DNA of 30,830 nt from Muribaculaceae bacterium (GCA_020026215.1 JAHHQT010000014.1:1-30830), one strand, 5' to 3'; counted from the first letter of the stretch, positions 14,962 through 23,395 are shown. The notes: generated from the letters alone by a model not told the origin. Translations and numbers: made by a program.

Positions 14962-15570
14962 CTATTTCTTTCCGTACAATACAGGGTTAGTGTCTGTATC
15001 GTTGTACATCTTCATTTGACGGTAAACCTTCATGTATTTGTTTCCGGCTTCGATATCGTCAATCAATTGAGAGATGGCAGTTGACAAGTCAACTTGTTGT
15101 TCCAACAATACGTTCAATTTAGCCTGACATTTTGCAATATGTTCAGCAGAAGCATCCTTACGTTCAGTTTCTTGGCGCATGTGATAGATTTTCAATGCCA
15201 AGATTGACAAACGGTCGATAGCCCATGCCGGACTTTCAGTATTGATAGTGGCGTTTTCCTTAACGGCAACGTCTTTATATTTTTCGCGGAAATAAGTGTC
15301 AATATCCTCTACCAAGTCTGTACGGTCTTGGTTGGATTTATCGATACGGCGTTTCAATTTCAAAGCGGCAACCGGATCAATGTTCGGGTCACGGATGATA
15401 TCTTCCATGTGCCATTGAACGGCATCTATCCAGTTTTTTCTGAACAATACATCTTCGATATTTCCTGCTTGATATGGATTTTTAGGACATGCGTCGATAT
15501 TATCAAATTCGTGATAATATTCTGTTGTGTCACGAAATATATTCAAACACTTAGTTACAATTTCATTCAT
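14962..15570 (-). CDS. DUF4254 family protein
   Basis: 202 residues, helical and charged, no signal peptide. The sequence (WHMEDIIRDPNIDP, LKRRIDKSNQDRTDLVE, ESPAWAIDRLSILALKIYHM) is typical of DUF4254, a Bacteroidetes-enriched family often next to glycosyltransferase genes of envelope assembly. Its biochemical role is unknown. Here it sits upstream of ruvB with a short gap and has its own -7 box at 15602-15609. Confidence 0.85.
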   Translation of the reverse strand: MNEIVTKCLNIFRDTTEYYHEFDNIDACPKNPYQAGNIEDVLFRKNWIDAVQWHMEDIIRDPNIDPVAALKLKRRIDKSNQDRTDLVEDIDTYFREKYKDVAVKENATINTESPAWAIDRLSILALKIYHMRQETERKDASAEHIAKCQAKLNVLLEQQVDLSTAISQLIDDIEAGNKYMKVYRQMKMYNDTDTNPVLYGKK

Positions 15571-15601
15571 ATCAGTATTTCTTTTATTATTCTATAGTGT
15601 A

Positions 15602-15609
15602 CAAAGATA
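15602..15609 (-). promoter_or_regulatory. -7 box of the DUF4254-ruvB unit
   Basis: Minus-strand TATCTTTG (15609 to 15602) is a perfect TAnnTTTG, 32 bp before the ATG at 15570. No TTG stands at the standard -33 position. Confidence 0.5.
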
Positions 15610-15690
15610 GTGAAAGACACATACATAATAAAAGTATTTACCCATTTTTTGCAATCGCCGTTACTATTTGTTATGTTAATTTTAAGGCAA

Positions 15691-15724
15691 TTGGAATACT
15701 TTTATGACTTTTATTCTATATTTG
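15691..15724 (+). promoter_or_regulatory. Promoter of the leucine-rich repeat gene
   Basis: TATATTTG at 15717-15724 is a perfect -7 box; a TTGG at 15691-15694 lies 22 bp upstream, slightly long. Predicted start near 15731 leaves a leader of about 50 nt. Confidence 0.5.
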
Positions 15725-15779
15725 TATTTCAACGATTACAACATAACCTTAATATTTTAGGCTAAGAAAACAATAAATT

Positions 15780-16427
15780 ATGAAAAAATTTATTTCTATT
15801 CTTCTCATGGCGATTGTCTGTATTTTCTATAGTAGCAATGCCATTGCCCAACAGGAGATATATTCCGAAAACGCTACAGGAGAAAACGTGGAAAAGAGCC
15901 TTTGTCCATTCCTGTTCGAAGTGCTTTCCGAGACTGAACTGACGGCAAAAGTTTCCGCAAACAGAGTTGCAAAAATTGAAGGAGAAATCATTATCCCCGA
16001 CACCACAAACATCAATGGCAAGACCTACAAGGTCACTACCCTCGCCAATGATGCCTTTGCTGGCTGTGAAGGATTGACCAAAGTGACGCTTCCAACGAGT
16101 ATCAGCCACATCGGCGAACGTGCATTCATAGGCTGTAAGTCATTGAAGGAATGCAACATCCCGAATGGCATCACCACTCTTGCCGCCGAAACATTTGCCG
16201 AATGCGAAAGCCTTGTCACTGTGGTAATTCCACGTTCCATGGAAACTATCGACCACTCGGCTTTCCGTGGTTGCAACAACTTGGACGAAGCCACACAGGA
16301 AGCCATCGTCAAGGACTATATCAACACCATCTATATTGTAGGGGCAATCATTGTCCTTATCTTGATTCTGTTCCTTATCAAACGCATCAAGCGCGGCAGA
16401 TGCCCAAAGAAAAACTGCACTGAATAA
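15780..16427 (+). CDS. BspA-type leucine-rich repeat protein with a C-terminal membrane anchor
   Basis: 215 residues. A signal peptide (MKKFISILLMAIVCIFYSS, cleavage near NAIA-Q) is followed by about three BspA-type (LRR_5) repeats at roughly 75-165 (LANDAFAGCEGLTKVTLPTS, IGERAFIGCKSLKECNIPNG, LAAETFAECESLVTVVIPRS). A hydrophobic helix near 186-202 (IYIVGAIIVLILILFLI) and a short basic tail (KRIKRGRCPKK) finish the protein. The positive tail should stay in the cytoplasm, placing the repeats in the periplasm. Most Bacteroidales BspA proteins are surface proteins, so an inner-membrane anchor is unusual. Its partner is unknown. Confidence 0.85.
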   Translation: MKKFISILLMAIVCIFYSSNAIAQQEIYSENATGENVEKSLCPFLFEVLSETELTAKVSANRVAKIEGEIIIPDTTNINGKTYKVTTLANDAFAGCEGLTKVTLPTSISHIGERAFIGCKSLKECNIPNGITTLAAETFAECESLVTVVIPRSMETIDHSAFRGCNNLDEATQEAIVKDYINTIYIVGAIIVLILILFLIKRIKRGRCPKKNCTE

Positions 16428-16434
16428 CCCCTAT

Positions 16435-16477
16435 AAATCCGTTATCATTTCCCCTCGAATTTTAACGGATTTTTTTG
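16435..16477 (+). terminator. Intrinsic terminator after the leucine-rich repeat gene
   Basis: AAATCCGTTA (16435-16444) pairs perfectly with TAACGGATTT (16463-16472) around an 18-nt loop and runs into a T tract. Confidence 0.75.
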
Positions 16478-16508
16478 CAGTATTTCCATCATATTTACGT
16501 TTACAGGG

Positions 16509-16516
16509 TATATTTG
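16509..16516 (+). promoter_or_regulatory. -7 box of the DUF4377 lipoprotein gene
   Basis: TATATTTG is a perfect match to TAnnTTTG, 28 bp before the ATG at 16545. A TTTTG lies upstream at 16473-16477 but too far for a standard -33 element. Confidence 0.5.
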
Positions 16517-16544
16517 TAAACAAAATAAAATCGAACTTACAATC

Positions 16545-17348
16545 ATGAAACTATTAAAACCATTGGGGCTAATCCTACTCTCCATTTTCCTGTTCGGAAT
16601 GGTAAGCTGTAACGACGACGAACCCGAAAAAGACAAAATTGAAACAATCAAACTTTTTGTTGCCGCCCAAACTACCCCTCATTACATTTTGGGGAAACCT
16701 GTCATGGGTATCCAAATCAAGGAAGAAGGTGAAACGAAATATCACACCATCGGGTTGCACGACATCACCGATTTTGAATACGAAGAGGGCTACGAATACG
16801 AATTGCGTGTCGTCAAAAAGACCTTGGCAAATCCCCCTCAAGACGGAAGCAACATCGAATACCGTCTGCTCGAAATCCTCAGCAAGACTAAAGTAGATAT
16901 TCCCGAAGTGAAGATAACCGAACAGGACATTAAATACAAGGAAGGCTGCCCGTATGAACTATATACCGTCTATAATCCAACCATCTTCGTTACAGCCGAC
17001 GGCGACTTTATCGATAGTGATAAAGAACAGGGAGCAGGCTATGACTACAAGAATATCTATCTGGAATATAATCTGAAAGACGGTGACAAATTCTTTAACG
17101 AATTGATGTATATGCCTACATCTGTCTATGTCATCGACCCGTTCCCAATGGAGAATCCGTCAAAATATCTACGTCCTGCAAAAATTCGTAACAAAGCACT
17201 GGCTTTGAAGAACATGATGACCAAAGAAGCGGCAGACTATCTCATCAACGAAGCTCCTAAAGGCTCAACTCTGACCTATCATTTTATTCTGATGAATGCC
17301 GAGGAACTCGGTCTTCAAAAACTGGAAGTTTCTTTCATCAAGCGTTAA
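16545..17348 (+). CDS. DUF4377-containing lipoprotein
   Basis: 267 residues. The lipobox FGMVSC places the lipid-carrying cysteine at 22. The acidic stretch right after it (NDDEPEKD) resembles the lipoprotein export signal that sends Bacteroidetes lipoproteins to the cell surface. Residues about 33-115 look like DUF4377 (FEYEEGYEYELRVVKKT, ANPPQDGSNIEYRLLEI). The C-terminal part (about 120-267) matches nothing I know. The gene is flanked by its own -7 box and terminator, so it is likely monocistronic. Function unknown. Confidence 0.82.
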   Translation: MKLLKPLGLILLSIFLFGMVSCNDDEPEKDKIETIKLFVAAQTTPHYILGKPVMGIQIKEEGETKYHTIGLHDITDFEYEEGYEYELRVVKKTLANPPQDGSNIEYRLLEILSKTKVDIPEVKITEQDIKYKEGCPYELYTVYNPTIFVTADGDFIDSDKEQGAGYDYKNIYLEYNLKDGDKFFNELMYMPTSVYVIDPFPMENPSKYLRPAKIRNKALALKNMMTKEAADYLINEAPKGSTLTYHFILMNAEELGLQKLEVSFIKR

Positions 17349-17368
17349 TCCATACTAACAATAAAAAC

Positions 17369-17403
17369 AAGCGTCCATAATCCCACGATTACGGACGCTT
17401 TTA
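17369..17403. terminator. Bidirectional terminator between the lipoprotein gene and rnhA
   Basis: AAGCGTCC (17369-17376) pairs with GGACGCTT (17393-17400), with inner pairs TAATC/GATTA, an A run on the left and a T run on the right. It serves the two convergent genes. Confidence 0.88.
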
Positions 17404-17422
17404 TTTTGTCTGTTGGTATGTA

Positions 17423-18127
17423 CTATTTTCTACCGAAATCAGCAGGAATTTCACCCCAAGCCTCGGTGTTCCATTTGATGATTCGGTTACTGTAAGTATT
17501 GTTTTGCAACCATTTCTCGGCACGTTGTATCAAGTCAATCAATACTTTGTTTTCCTCATTGACCACCAATGTTGTCTTGCATTTCTTTTCACTCACCCAT
17601 TTTTGCGCCACCTTACTGTCGCTGTAAATTGGAATCGTGCTGTTCTTTTGTTTCAGCAACGCCAGTCCGTGCACAATCGCCAAAAACTCACCGATATTGT
17701 TCGTGCCTTTTTGGTATGGGCCAACTCTGAAGATTTGCTGACCGGTACGCACCACCACACCGCGATATTCCATAATTCCGGGATTCCCCTGACAACTGGC
17801 ATCGACGGCAATGCTGTCCAAAATCACATCAGCGCTATATTTAGGGCTCGCACTCGCCACTTTTGGAGCTACGGTATTTGCGCCCGAATTGTTCTCAAAA
17901 CTCTTCTTGTCCTCCTCTTCTTCCAAGTGATGGGCAATCATCTTCAAGACCTCCGAAGCCTCACGGTCGCTCTCTCGATATGCCATAATCGCATCCGTTC
18001 GACTCGAAAAAGCCTTGTATCGCGCATCGGGGAAACCGTCAGTTTCAGCCTTGCAGTCCTCCCACGATTCGTAAATCCCGGGATGACGGCCTTTCCACAC
18101 TACATAGTATTTCGTATATGATGCCAT
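17423..18127 (-). CDS. rnhA: Ribonuclease H with N-terminal viroplasmin domain
   Basis: 234 residues. The N-terminal domain (about 5-50, KYYVVWKGRHPGIYESWEDC) is the viroplasmin-type RNA/DNA-hybrid-binding domain. After a linker rich in Glu, Asn and Ser (about 66-100), the RNase H domain has catalytic acids D109 (IAVDAS), E147 (NNIGEFLAIVHGL), D170 (IYSDSKVAQKW) and D230 (EIPADFGRK). It removes RNA from RNA-DNA hybrids. It starts 12 bp after the nonulosonate synthase gene, so it is the last gene of that leftward unit, although its function looks unrelated. Confidence 0.94.
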   Translation of the reverse strand: MASYTKYYVVWKGRHPGIYESWEDCKAETDGFPDARYKAFSSRTDAIMAYRESDREASEVLKMIAHHLEEEEDKKSFENNSGANTVAPKVASASPKYSADVILDSIAVDASCQGNPGIMEYRGVVVRTGQQIFRVGPYQKGTNNIGEFLAIVHGLALLKQKNSTIPIYSDSKVAQKWVSEKKCKTTLVVNEENKVLIDLIQRAEKWLQNNTYSNRIIKWNTEAWGEIPADFGRK

Positions 18128-18139
18128 GATTCGGTGGAT

Positions 18140-19141
18140 TTATAGTTCAATTAATTCATCGTATTCAAAATCGCGCTTGGCTGTCATGCCGAGCACCTCG
18201 TCCCAACGCATCGGATTCACACCGTTGCCCGGGCGTTTTACGGTAATATTTTCTTCGGTAAACACCTCTCCCGCCTTGATAGCGCGGTTGGCTACAATAC
18301 TCTTGCGAGCCACAATCATATTCGGGCGTTCAGAGTCGGTAACGTGCTTTTCTCCGTTGCCGATAGCCTGTTCGATATGACGGATGCTTTCCACCATCTG
18401 CTTCAATTCTTGAGGCTCCAACGATGCCTTGTGGTCTGGTCCTGGCAATGTCTTGTCCAGAGTGAAGTGCTTTTCAATCACACAAGCCCCCATAGCCACA
18501 GCGGCAATAGGAACTTCGATACCACGCGTATGGTCGGAATAGCCCACTTTCACGCCCAATTCCTTCTCCATGGTTTTCATCGCGCTCAAATTCACGTCGC
18601 AGTAAGGAGTAGGATATTCAGTGTTGCAGTGAAGAATGATAATGTCATCTTTGGTCAAACCGCCCTCTTCAAGCACCTTGATAGCCTCGCGGATTTCCCA
18701 TATTTCCGACATTCCTGTGGACATAATCACCTTGCGGTGCTGTGCGGCAATCTTGCGTAAATAAGGCAAGTTGGTTATTTCACCCGACGGAACTTTATAG
18801 AAATCCATATCCAATGGCTCAAGCACATCAATAGACACCAAGTCGAACGGAGTACTCACAAAACCGATACCTTTTTCATCGCAATAAGCCTTCAGTTTCA
18901 CATAGTCAGTCAATGGCAAGTGGATAGCCTTGCACATTTCCAGCTGGCTTTCTCCGTTGCCTGTCGTTTCTTTCTGATATTCGGCTTTTGGTGCAAATGT
19001 ACTGATAACCAGTTCTGGCTTTGCCGTCTGGAATTTCACATAATCCGCACCCGATGCTTTTGCGGCATCAATCAACTGCAACGCCATGTCGTAGTTGCCG
19101 TTATGATTCACGCCTGCTTCGGCGATGATGATTGTTTTCAT
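18140..19141 (-). CDS. Nonulosonic acid synthase (NeuB/LegI family)
   Basis: 333 residues. The NeuB TIM barrel (about 1-270) has family signatures IIAEAGVNHNG, ADYVKFQTAKPE, YKVPSGEITNLPYL, LHCNTEYPTP, GYSDHT and EKHFTLDKTLPGPDHKAS; a C-terminal SAF domain (about 280-333, IVANRAIKAGEVFTEENI) resembles antifreeze proteins, as known for NeuB. These enzymes join phosphoenolpyruvate to an acetamido-hexose to give a nine-carbon sialic-acid-like sugar. The LegB-like gene two places upstream favours a legionaminic-type product over N-acetylneuraminate, but the sequence alone does not settle this. It lies 18 bp after the ATP-grasp gene. Confidence 0.9.
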   Translation of the reverse strand: MKTIIIAEAGVNHNGNYDMALQLIDAAKASGADYVKFQTAKPELVISTFAPKAEYQKETTGNGESQLEMCKAIHLPLTDYVKLKAYCDEKGIGFVSTPFDLVSIDVLEPLDMDFYKVPSGEITNLPYLRKIAAQHRKVIMSTGMSEIWEIREAIKVLEEGGLTKDDIIILHCNTEYPTPYCDVNLSAMKTMEKELGVKVGYSDHTRGIEVPIAAVAMGACVIEKHFTLDKTLPGPDHKASLEPQELKQMVESIRHIEQAIGNGEKHVTDSERPNMIVARKSIVANRAIKAGEVFTEENITVKRPGNGVNPMRWDEVLGMTAKRDFEYDELIEL

Positions 19142-19159
19142 ATCTTGTTTCAGTCTTTT

Positions 19160-20104
19160 TTAAAACATTACTTCGCTGAAATAGCGCACCATCAACGCAT
19201 GGTCGCGCCATTCGTTCATTTCTTTGGCTTCTTCGCCCATCGATTCTCTCAAAATCATTTCGGCAATGTCAGCCCCGGCATGGATGGAGCAAACCACTCC
19301 TCCGCCTAAACGAGGATTGATTTCCATCAGCTTGTAGCCGCCATTTTTTAAGTCGTGGATAAATTGCAAAGTCACAGGGCCTTGGAAACCAATGGCTTTC
19401 AACACCTGCTGTGACATACTGATTAATTCGGGAATCCTGCGTGTCTCGGTACGGTCCACTTCTCCGCCCGAGGTGGAAATTCTCAAACGAGGAACTGTGC
19501 ACAAAGGTTTTCCGCTCATCATCGAAACGTAGCAGTCCACCGTATATTCCTCTCTGTCAGCAATATATTCTTGAATTAGATAATTCTCCGGATTTGAGAC
19601 AAGACGTTGTTCCTCTGCATTTTCAATCACTTTAATTCCCTTAGAGGCAGAGCCTTCGCGAGGTTTGAAAATCTTCGGAAACTCGTCACTTTCCATCGAC
19701 AATGTTTTAGGAATGGCAATACCGACCTTTTCAAACAACTCGGCAGCCTCGCATTTGTCAAACATCTGATGGGCGGTATCGAAATCAGAAACAGGAATAA
19801 ACACTTCGGGATGGCGTTCCTTCAAACGTGAGCACACCTCAATCGCACCGTCCACGAAAGGCAGTACAATATCAATCTTTTCTTTGGCAATGACCTCATC
19901 AAAATGCTCATAAATATCAGCATCACGCCATTTTCTTCCTTTTAAAACCTTTCCCTCAACAACGATAGGCACGGTTTCAATAATTTCCGAACTGAAAATG
20001 CTCACCTTCGTACCAATGCGTTCGCCTGCCGCCTTCAACAGACGGGCCAACGAAACACGTTTCGCACCTCCGAGCATCAATATTCTTGTTTCTTTACGCA
20101 TCAT
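19160..20104 (-). CDS. ATP-grasp enzyme of the nonulosonate unit
   Basis: 314 residues. An N-terminal nucleotide-binding-like domain (RILMLGGAKRVSLARLLKAA) is followed by an ATP-grasp fold of the carbamoyl-phosphate synthase type: KIFKPREGSASKGI (ATP-binding loop), NYLIQEYIADREEYTVDCYV, and metal-binding KLMEINPRLGGG (MEINPR about 260-265). ATP-grasp enzymes join a carboxylate to an amine or other nucleophile through an acyl-phosphate. The start ATGATG follows the dehydratase stop codon directly, so the two are translationally adjacent. The substrate is unknown; a modification of the nonulosonate or of a sugar-linked amino group is inferred from position. Confidence 0.85.
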   Translation of the reverse strand: MMRKETRILMLGGAKRVSLARLLKAAGERIGTKVSIFSSEIIETVPIVVEGKVLKGRKWRDADIYEHFDEVIAKEKIDIVLPFVDGAIEVCSRLKERHPEVFIPVSDFDTAHQMFDKCEAAELFEKVGIAIPKTLSMESDEFPKIFKPREGSASKGIKVIENAEEQRLVSNPENYLIQEYIADREEYTVDCYVSMMSGKPLCTVPRLRISTSGGEVDRTETRRIPELISMSQQVLKAIGFQGPVTLQFIHDLKNGGYKLMEINPRLGGGVVCSIHAGADIAEMILRESMGEEAKEMNEWRDHALMVRYFSEVMF

Positions 20105-21082
20105 TTAGCGGTTGTAAATTTCGTACTTATATTTTTTCAAGTTTTCCTTGTTGCTGAACCATTCGATAGTTTCGCGCAAACCGTCCTTCAAGCTGTAGCG
20201 TGAACGCCAGTCTGTCAAATGCGTAATCTTGGTATTGTCTCCATATAGGCGGAATACTTCAGAGTTGCGCGGACGGATTCTCGCAGGATCAGTCACCCAA
20301 GTCACGTCAGCTTCCATTAGTTCGGCAATCATTTCCAAAGTATCCTTCATGGAAATTTCGCTCGAACTGCAAATATTGATTTCTTGGCCTTCCACACCTT
20401 CAGCCTTCGCCAAGGCAATGAAACCGGCACAAGTATCTTTCACATAGTTGAAATCGCGCGTAGGAGTCAAGTCGCCCACCTTAATTTCACGCACACCGTT
20501 TGCAATTTGAGTAATGATAGTAGGGATAATGGCACGTGCCGACTGGCGAGGACCGTAGGTATTGAACGGACGGGCAACTACAACAGGCAACTTGAACGCA
20601 TTGTGAAAACTCAAAGCAATGGCATCTGCACCGATTTTAGTAGCTGAATAAGGCGACTGTGGCTGTTTTGGGTGCTTTTCGTCAATCGGCACATATTGTG
20701 CAGTACCGTAAACTTCCGAAGTGGAAGTGACAATCAAGCGTTCCACACCGCAATCTCTCGCCGCCTGACAGATGTTCAACGTACCTTTGATGTTCGTATC
20801 CACATAACTGTCGGGAGCGGTATAGCTATAAGGAATGGCAATCAACGCAGCCAAATGAAAAACAGTGTCGCAACCTTTCATCGCTTCTCTACAGAAATTC
20901 GGGTCACGAACGTCACCGCTGACAATTTCCAAACGATTATGATGTATATCGTCCAACCATCCCCAATAGTTAAACGAATTGTACACGCTCATGGCACGGA
21001 CATTACAGCCCGCCTCCAACAATGCTTCTGTCAAGTGTGAGCCGATAAAGCCATCAGCCCCGGTTACTAACACATTCTTCAT
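20105..21082 (-). CDS. LegB-like NAD-dependent 4,6-dehydratase
   Basis: 325 residues. Extended short-chain dehydrogenase: NAD-binding VTGADGFIGSH (6-16), TSTSEVYG (119-126) and catalytic YSATK (145-149). The segment NSFNYWGWLDD near 35-45 is characteristic of LegB-type enzymes, which act on GDP- or UDP-GlcNAc at the start of legionaminic acid synthesis. Other extended SDR sugar epimerases are the alternative. It is the first gene of a leftward unit with ATP-grasp, NeuB/LegI and rnhA. LegC (aminotransferase), LegG (hydrolysing epimerase), LegH (acetyltransferase) and LegF (cytidylyltransferase) are absent from the window. No clear promoter box was found upstream. Confidence 0.85.
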   Translation of the reverse strand: MKNVLVTGADGFIGSHLTEALLEAGCNVRAMSVYNSFNYWGWLDDIHHNRLEIVSGDVRDPNFCREAMKGCDTVFHLAALIAIPYSYTAPDSYVDTNIKGTLNICQAARDCGVERLIVTSTSEVYGTAQYVPIDEKHPKQPQSPYSATKIGADAIALSFHNAFKLPVVVARPFNTYGPRQSARAIIPTIITQIANGVREIKVGDLTPTRDFNYVKDTCAGFIALAKAEGVEGQEINICSSSEISMKDTLEMIAELMEADVTWVTDPARIRPRNSEVFRLYGDNTKITHLTDWRSRYSLKDGLRETIEWFSNKENLKKYKYEIYNR

Positions 21083-21217
21083 TTTTTATGTTTTTGTATT
21101 GATGCCTTAAAATTAGTGATAACTCATGAAATTACGTACTTTTTCGACCAATTTTTGCCATTTTTGCCCGTTTACGCAATTTTTTTTGCTTTTTTTGAAA
21201 ATTTTTTCCCAAAACAC

Positions 21218-21248
21218 TTGCACGGAATAAAAAAGTGCATTACCTTTG
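21218..21248 (+). promoter_or_regulatory. Promoter of the tRNA-Pro gene
   Basis: TACCTTTG at 21241-21248 is a perfect -7 box, with TTG at 21218-21220 20 bp upstream. TGCAC (21219-21223) and GTGCA (21235-21239) form an inverted repeat between the two elements. Confidence 0.7.
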
Positions 21249-21270
21249 CAACGCATTTGAGAAAAAAACT

Positions 21271-21345
21271 CGGGGTGTAGCGCAGTCCGGTTAGCGCACC
21301 TGCTTTGGGAGCAGGGGGTCCCAAGTTCGAATCTTGGTACCCCGA
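21271..21345 (+). tRNA. tRNA-Pro (anticodon TGG)
   Basis: The cloverleaf is complete: acceptor CGGGGTG pairs with TACCCCG, D arm GCGC/GCGC, anticodon stem CCTGC/GCAGG around loop TTTGGGA (anticodon TGG), T arm CCAAG TTCGAAT CTTGG, and discriminator A at 21345. The 3' CCA is not encoded, so it must be added by the nucleotidyltransferase. Confidence 0.97.
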
Positions 21346-21521
21346 CGGAGAGAGAGAAATCGACAATAACTTTTTAGTTTTGTCGATTTCTTGTTTTTTA
21401 TACCTATACGAAAACACACTGCCCAACATTCCCCACCCTCCACACTAAATAAATCAACAAAGAAAGTCCTTTGGTTTTCACCTTTTTCTTTCAAAACACG
21501 CCGTTTCTCTGCAAAAATCCG

Positions 21522-21529
21522 TATTTTTG
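21522..21529 (+). promoter_or_regulatory. -7 box at the start of uvrC
   Basis: TATTTTTG fits TAnnTTTG and ends 8 bp before the uvrC ATG at 21538, so the transcript would have almost no leader. No TTG is at the ideal upstream distance. An upstream tRNA-linked transcript is the alternative. Confidence 0.35.
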
Positions 21530-21537
21530 TCTTTACT

Positions 21538-23343
21538 ATGACCTACGAAGAAGAGCTAAAGCTGAAAGTGTCGATGTTGCCCGACAGTCCCGGTTGTTAT
21601 ATCTATTATGACAAGACGGGAACGGTAATCTATGTCGGTAAGGCAAAGAAACTGAAACGCCGTGTATCTTCCTATTTCAACCGTGTTCACGACTCCGTGA
21701 AGACCAATATTCTGGTCAAGAACATCCGCGACTTGAAATATATCGTAGTCAACTCTGAGGATGATGCCCTCCACTTGGAGAACAGCCTCATCAAGCAATA
21801 TCGCCCGAAATACAACATTCTGTTGAAAGACGACAAGTCCTACCCGTGGATTTGCGTCACCAACGAACTCTACCCTCGCGTATTCCTTACCCACAACCCT
21901 ATTCTCCGCGGTGGCAAGTTCTATGGTCCTTATGCCAACGTATCAGTGGCACGCACCGTACTGTCGCTCATCAAGGAGCTCTACCCTATCCGTTCCTGCC
22001 GTTGGAACATCACCGACGAAAGTGTGGAGCGCAAGGCAGTTAAAATCTGTCTGGAATACCATATCAAGAACTGCAAGGGCTGTTGCGAAGGACGTATCAC
22101 CCCCGAAGAATACGGCGACTACATTGACAAGGTCAAACAGATACTCCGTGGCGACACGCATATTCTCATGGATTTCTTGAAAACCGAAATGATGAACTAT
22201 GCCGCACAGTTGAAATTCGAGGAAGCGCAGGATTTGAAGGTCAAATACGACCTTATCGAACGCTATCGCGCCAAGTCGGAAGTGGTCAGCTCACTGCTCA
22301 ACGACATCGACGTCTTCTCCTTTGTTCCCGACGACGACCGTGCATTCATCAACTATATGCACGTCAATAGTGGTTCGGTGGTTCAATGTATCACCTTCGA
22401 ATATCGCAAGAAATTGGACGAGACCCCCGAACAACTGCTTTCCTATGCCATTGCCGAGGCTCGTTCTCGCTTTGGCCACGAAGTCAAGGAAACCGTTGTG
22501 CCGTTCATTCCCGACTACGAAACAGGCAACACCACCTTTGTCATTCCCCAGCGTGGCGACCGCAAGAAACTGCTCGACATTTCATTGAAGAATGCCAAAC
22601 AATATAAGCGCGACAAGGAAATCAACGCCGAGAAACTGAATCCCGAACAGCGCGAGACACGCCTGTTGACCAAGATGCAAAAGGATTTCCATTTGAGCGT
22701 ATTGCCCCGACACATCGAATGTTTCGATAACTCCAACATACAAGGCACCAACCCCGTATCAGCGTGCGTGGTGTTCAAGAACGGCAAACCGTCGAAACGC
22801 GACTACCGCCACTTTATCGTCAAGACCGTAGTGGGCGCAGACGACTACGCCACCACGAAAGAGGTATTGACACGCCGCTACACCCGATTGCTCAACGAGG
22901 ACAGCGAATTGCCACAACTCGTGGTGATTGACGGTGGCAAAGGTCAGTTAGGTTGCGCCGTTGAGGTATTCGACCAATTGGGCTTGCGAGGAAAAGTTGC
23001 AGTTATCGGCATTGCCGAGAAACTCGAGGAAATCTATTTCCCGGGTGACTCCGTTCCTCTGTATTTGGACAAGAACTCCGAATCCCTGCGCGTCATCCAG
23101 CATCTGCGCGACGAGGCACACCGTTTCGGCATCACCCACCACCGTCTCCGCCGAAGTAAGACACAGACCGTCTCCGTGCTCGACTCCATTTCAGGTGTGG
23201 GAGAAAAAACGCGCACCGACCTTTTGCGCCACTTTAAGAGCGTGAAACGCATCCGCGAGGCACAATTACCCGACATAGCGGCAATCATCGGCCAGTCGCG
23301 CGCAGAAAAGGTCTATACCGCCCTTCACCAAGACAATCAATAG
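21538..23343 (+). CDS. uvrC: UvrC, nucleotide excision repair endonuclease subunit
   Basis: 601 residues, normal length. The N-terminal GIY-YIG nuclease domain (GCYIYYDKTGTVIYVGKAKK) makes the 3' cut. A cysteine cluster (KICLEYHIKNCKGCCEG) and a UVR motif (about 200-235) follow; the RNase H-fold nuclease (RHIECFDNSNIQGTNPVSA) makes the 5' cut; a C-terminal helix-hairpin-helix pair (DSISGVGEKTRTDLLRHFKS) binds DNA. The frame is open to 21391, but the earlier residues are basic, low-complexity and match no UvrC, so 21538 is chosen. With UvrA and UvrB it removes bulky lesions. It stands alone between the tRNA and a terminator. Confidence 0.97.
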   Translation: MTYEEELKLKVSMLPDSPGCYIYYDKTGTVIYVGKAKKLKRRVSSYFNRVHDSVKTNILVKNIRDLKYIVVNSEDDALHLENSLIKQYRPKYNILLKDDKSYPWICVTNELYPRVFLTHNPILRGGKFYGPYANVSVARTVLSLIKELYPIRSCRWNITDESVERKAVKICLEYHIKNCKGCCEGRITPEEYGDYIDKVKQILRGDTHILMDFLKTEMMNYAAQLKFEEAQDLKVKYDLIERYRAKSEVVSSLLNDIDVFSFVPDDDRAFINYMHVNSGSVVQCITFEYRKKLDETPEQLLSYAIAEARSRFGHEVKETVVPFIPDYETGNTTFVIPQRGDRKKLLDISLKNAKQYKRDKEINAEKLNPEQRETRLLTKMQKDFHLSVLPRHIECFDNSNIQGTNPVSACVVFKNGKPSKRDYRHFIVKTVVGADDYATTKEVLTRRYTRLLNEDSELPQLVVIDGGKGQLGCAVEVFDQLGLRGKVAVIGIAEKLEEIYFPGDSVPLYLDKNSESLRVIQHLRDEAHRFGITHHRLRRSKTQTVSVLDSISGVGEKTRTDLLRHFKSVKRIREAQLPDIAAIIGQSRAEKVYTALHQDNQ

Positions 23344-23356
23344 ACAGACAAAAATA

Positions 23357-23395
23357 AAAAAGCGTGTCCTTCGTTTGAAGAACACGCTTTTCTTT
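23357..23395. terminator. Bidirectional terminator between uvrC and the first exported paralogue
   Basis: AAAAGCGTGTCCTTC pairs with GAAGAACACGCTTTT (one mismatch), with an A run on the left and a T run on the right. It serves the convergent genes on both sides. Confidence 0.85.

Noticed and set aside
17504..18121. 205-residue ORF antisense to rnhA
   Set aside because: Shadow frame opposite a complete RNase H gene.
21391..21537. 49-residue N-terminal extension of uvrC
   Set aside because: Basic, low-complexity residues absent from UvrC proteins; a -7 box sits inside the stretch.
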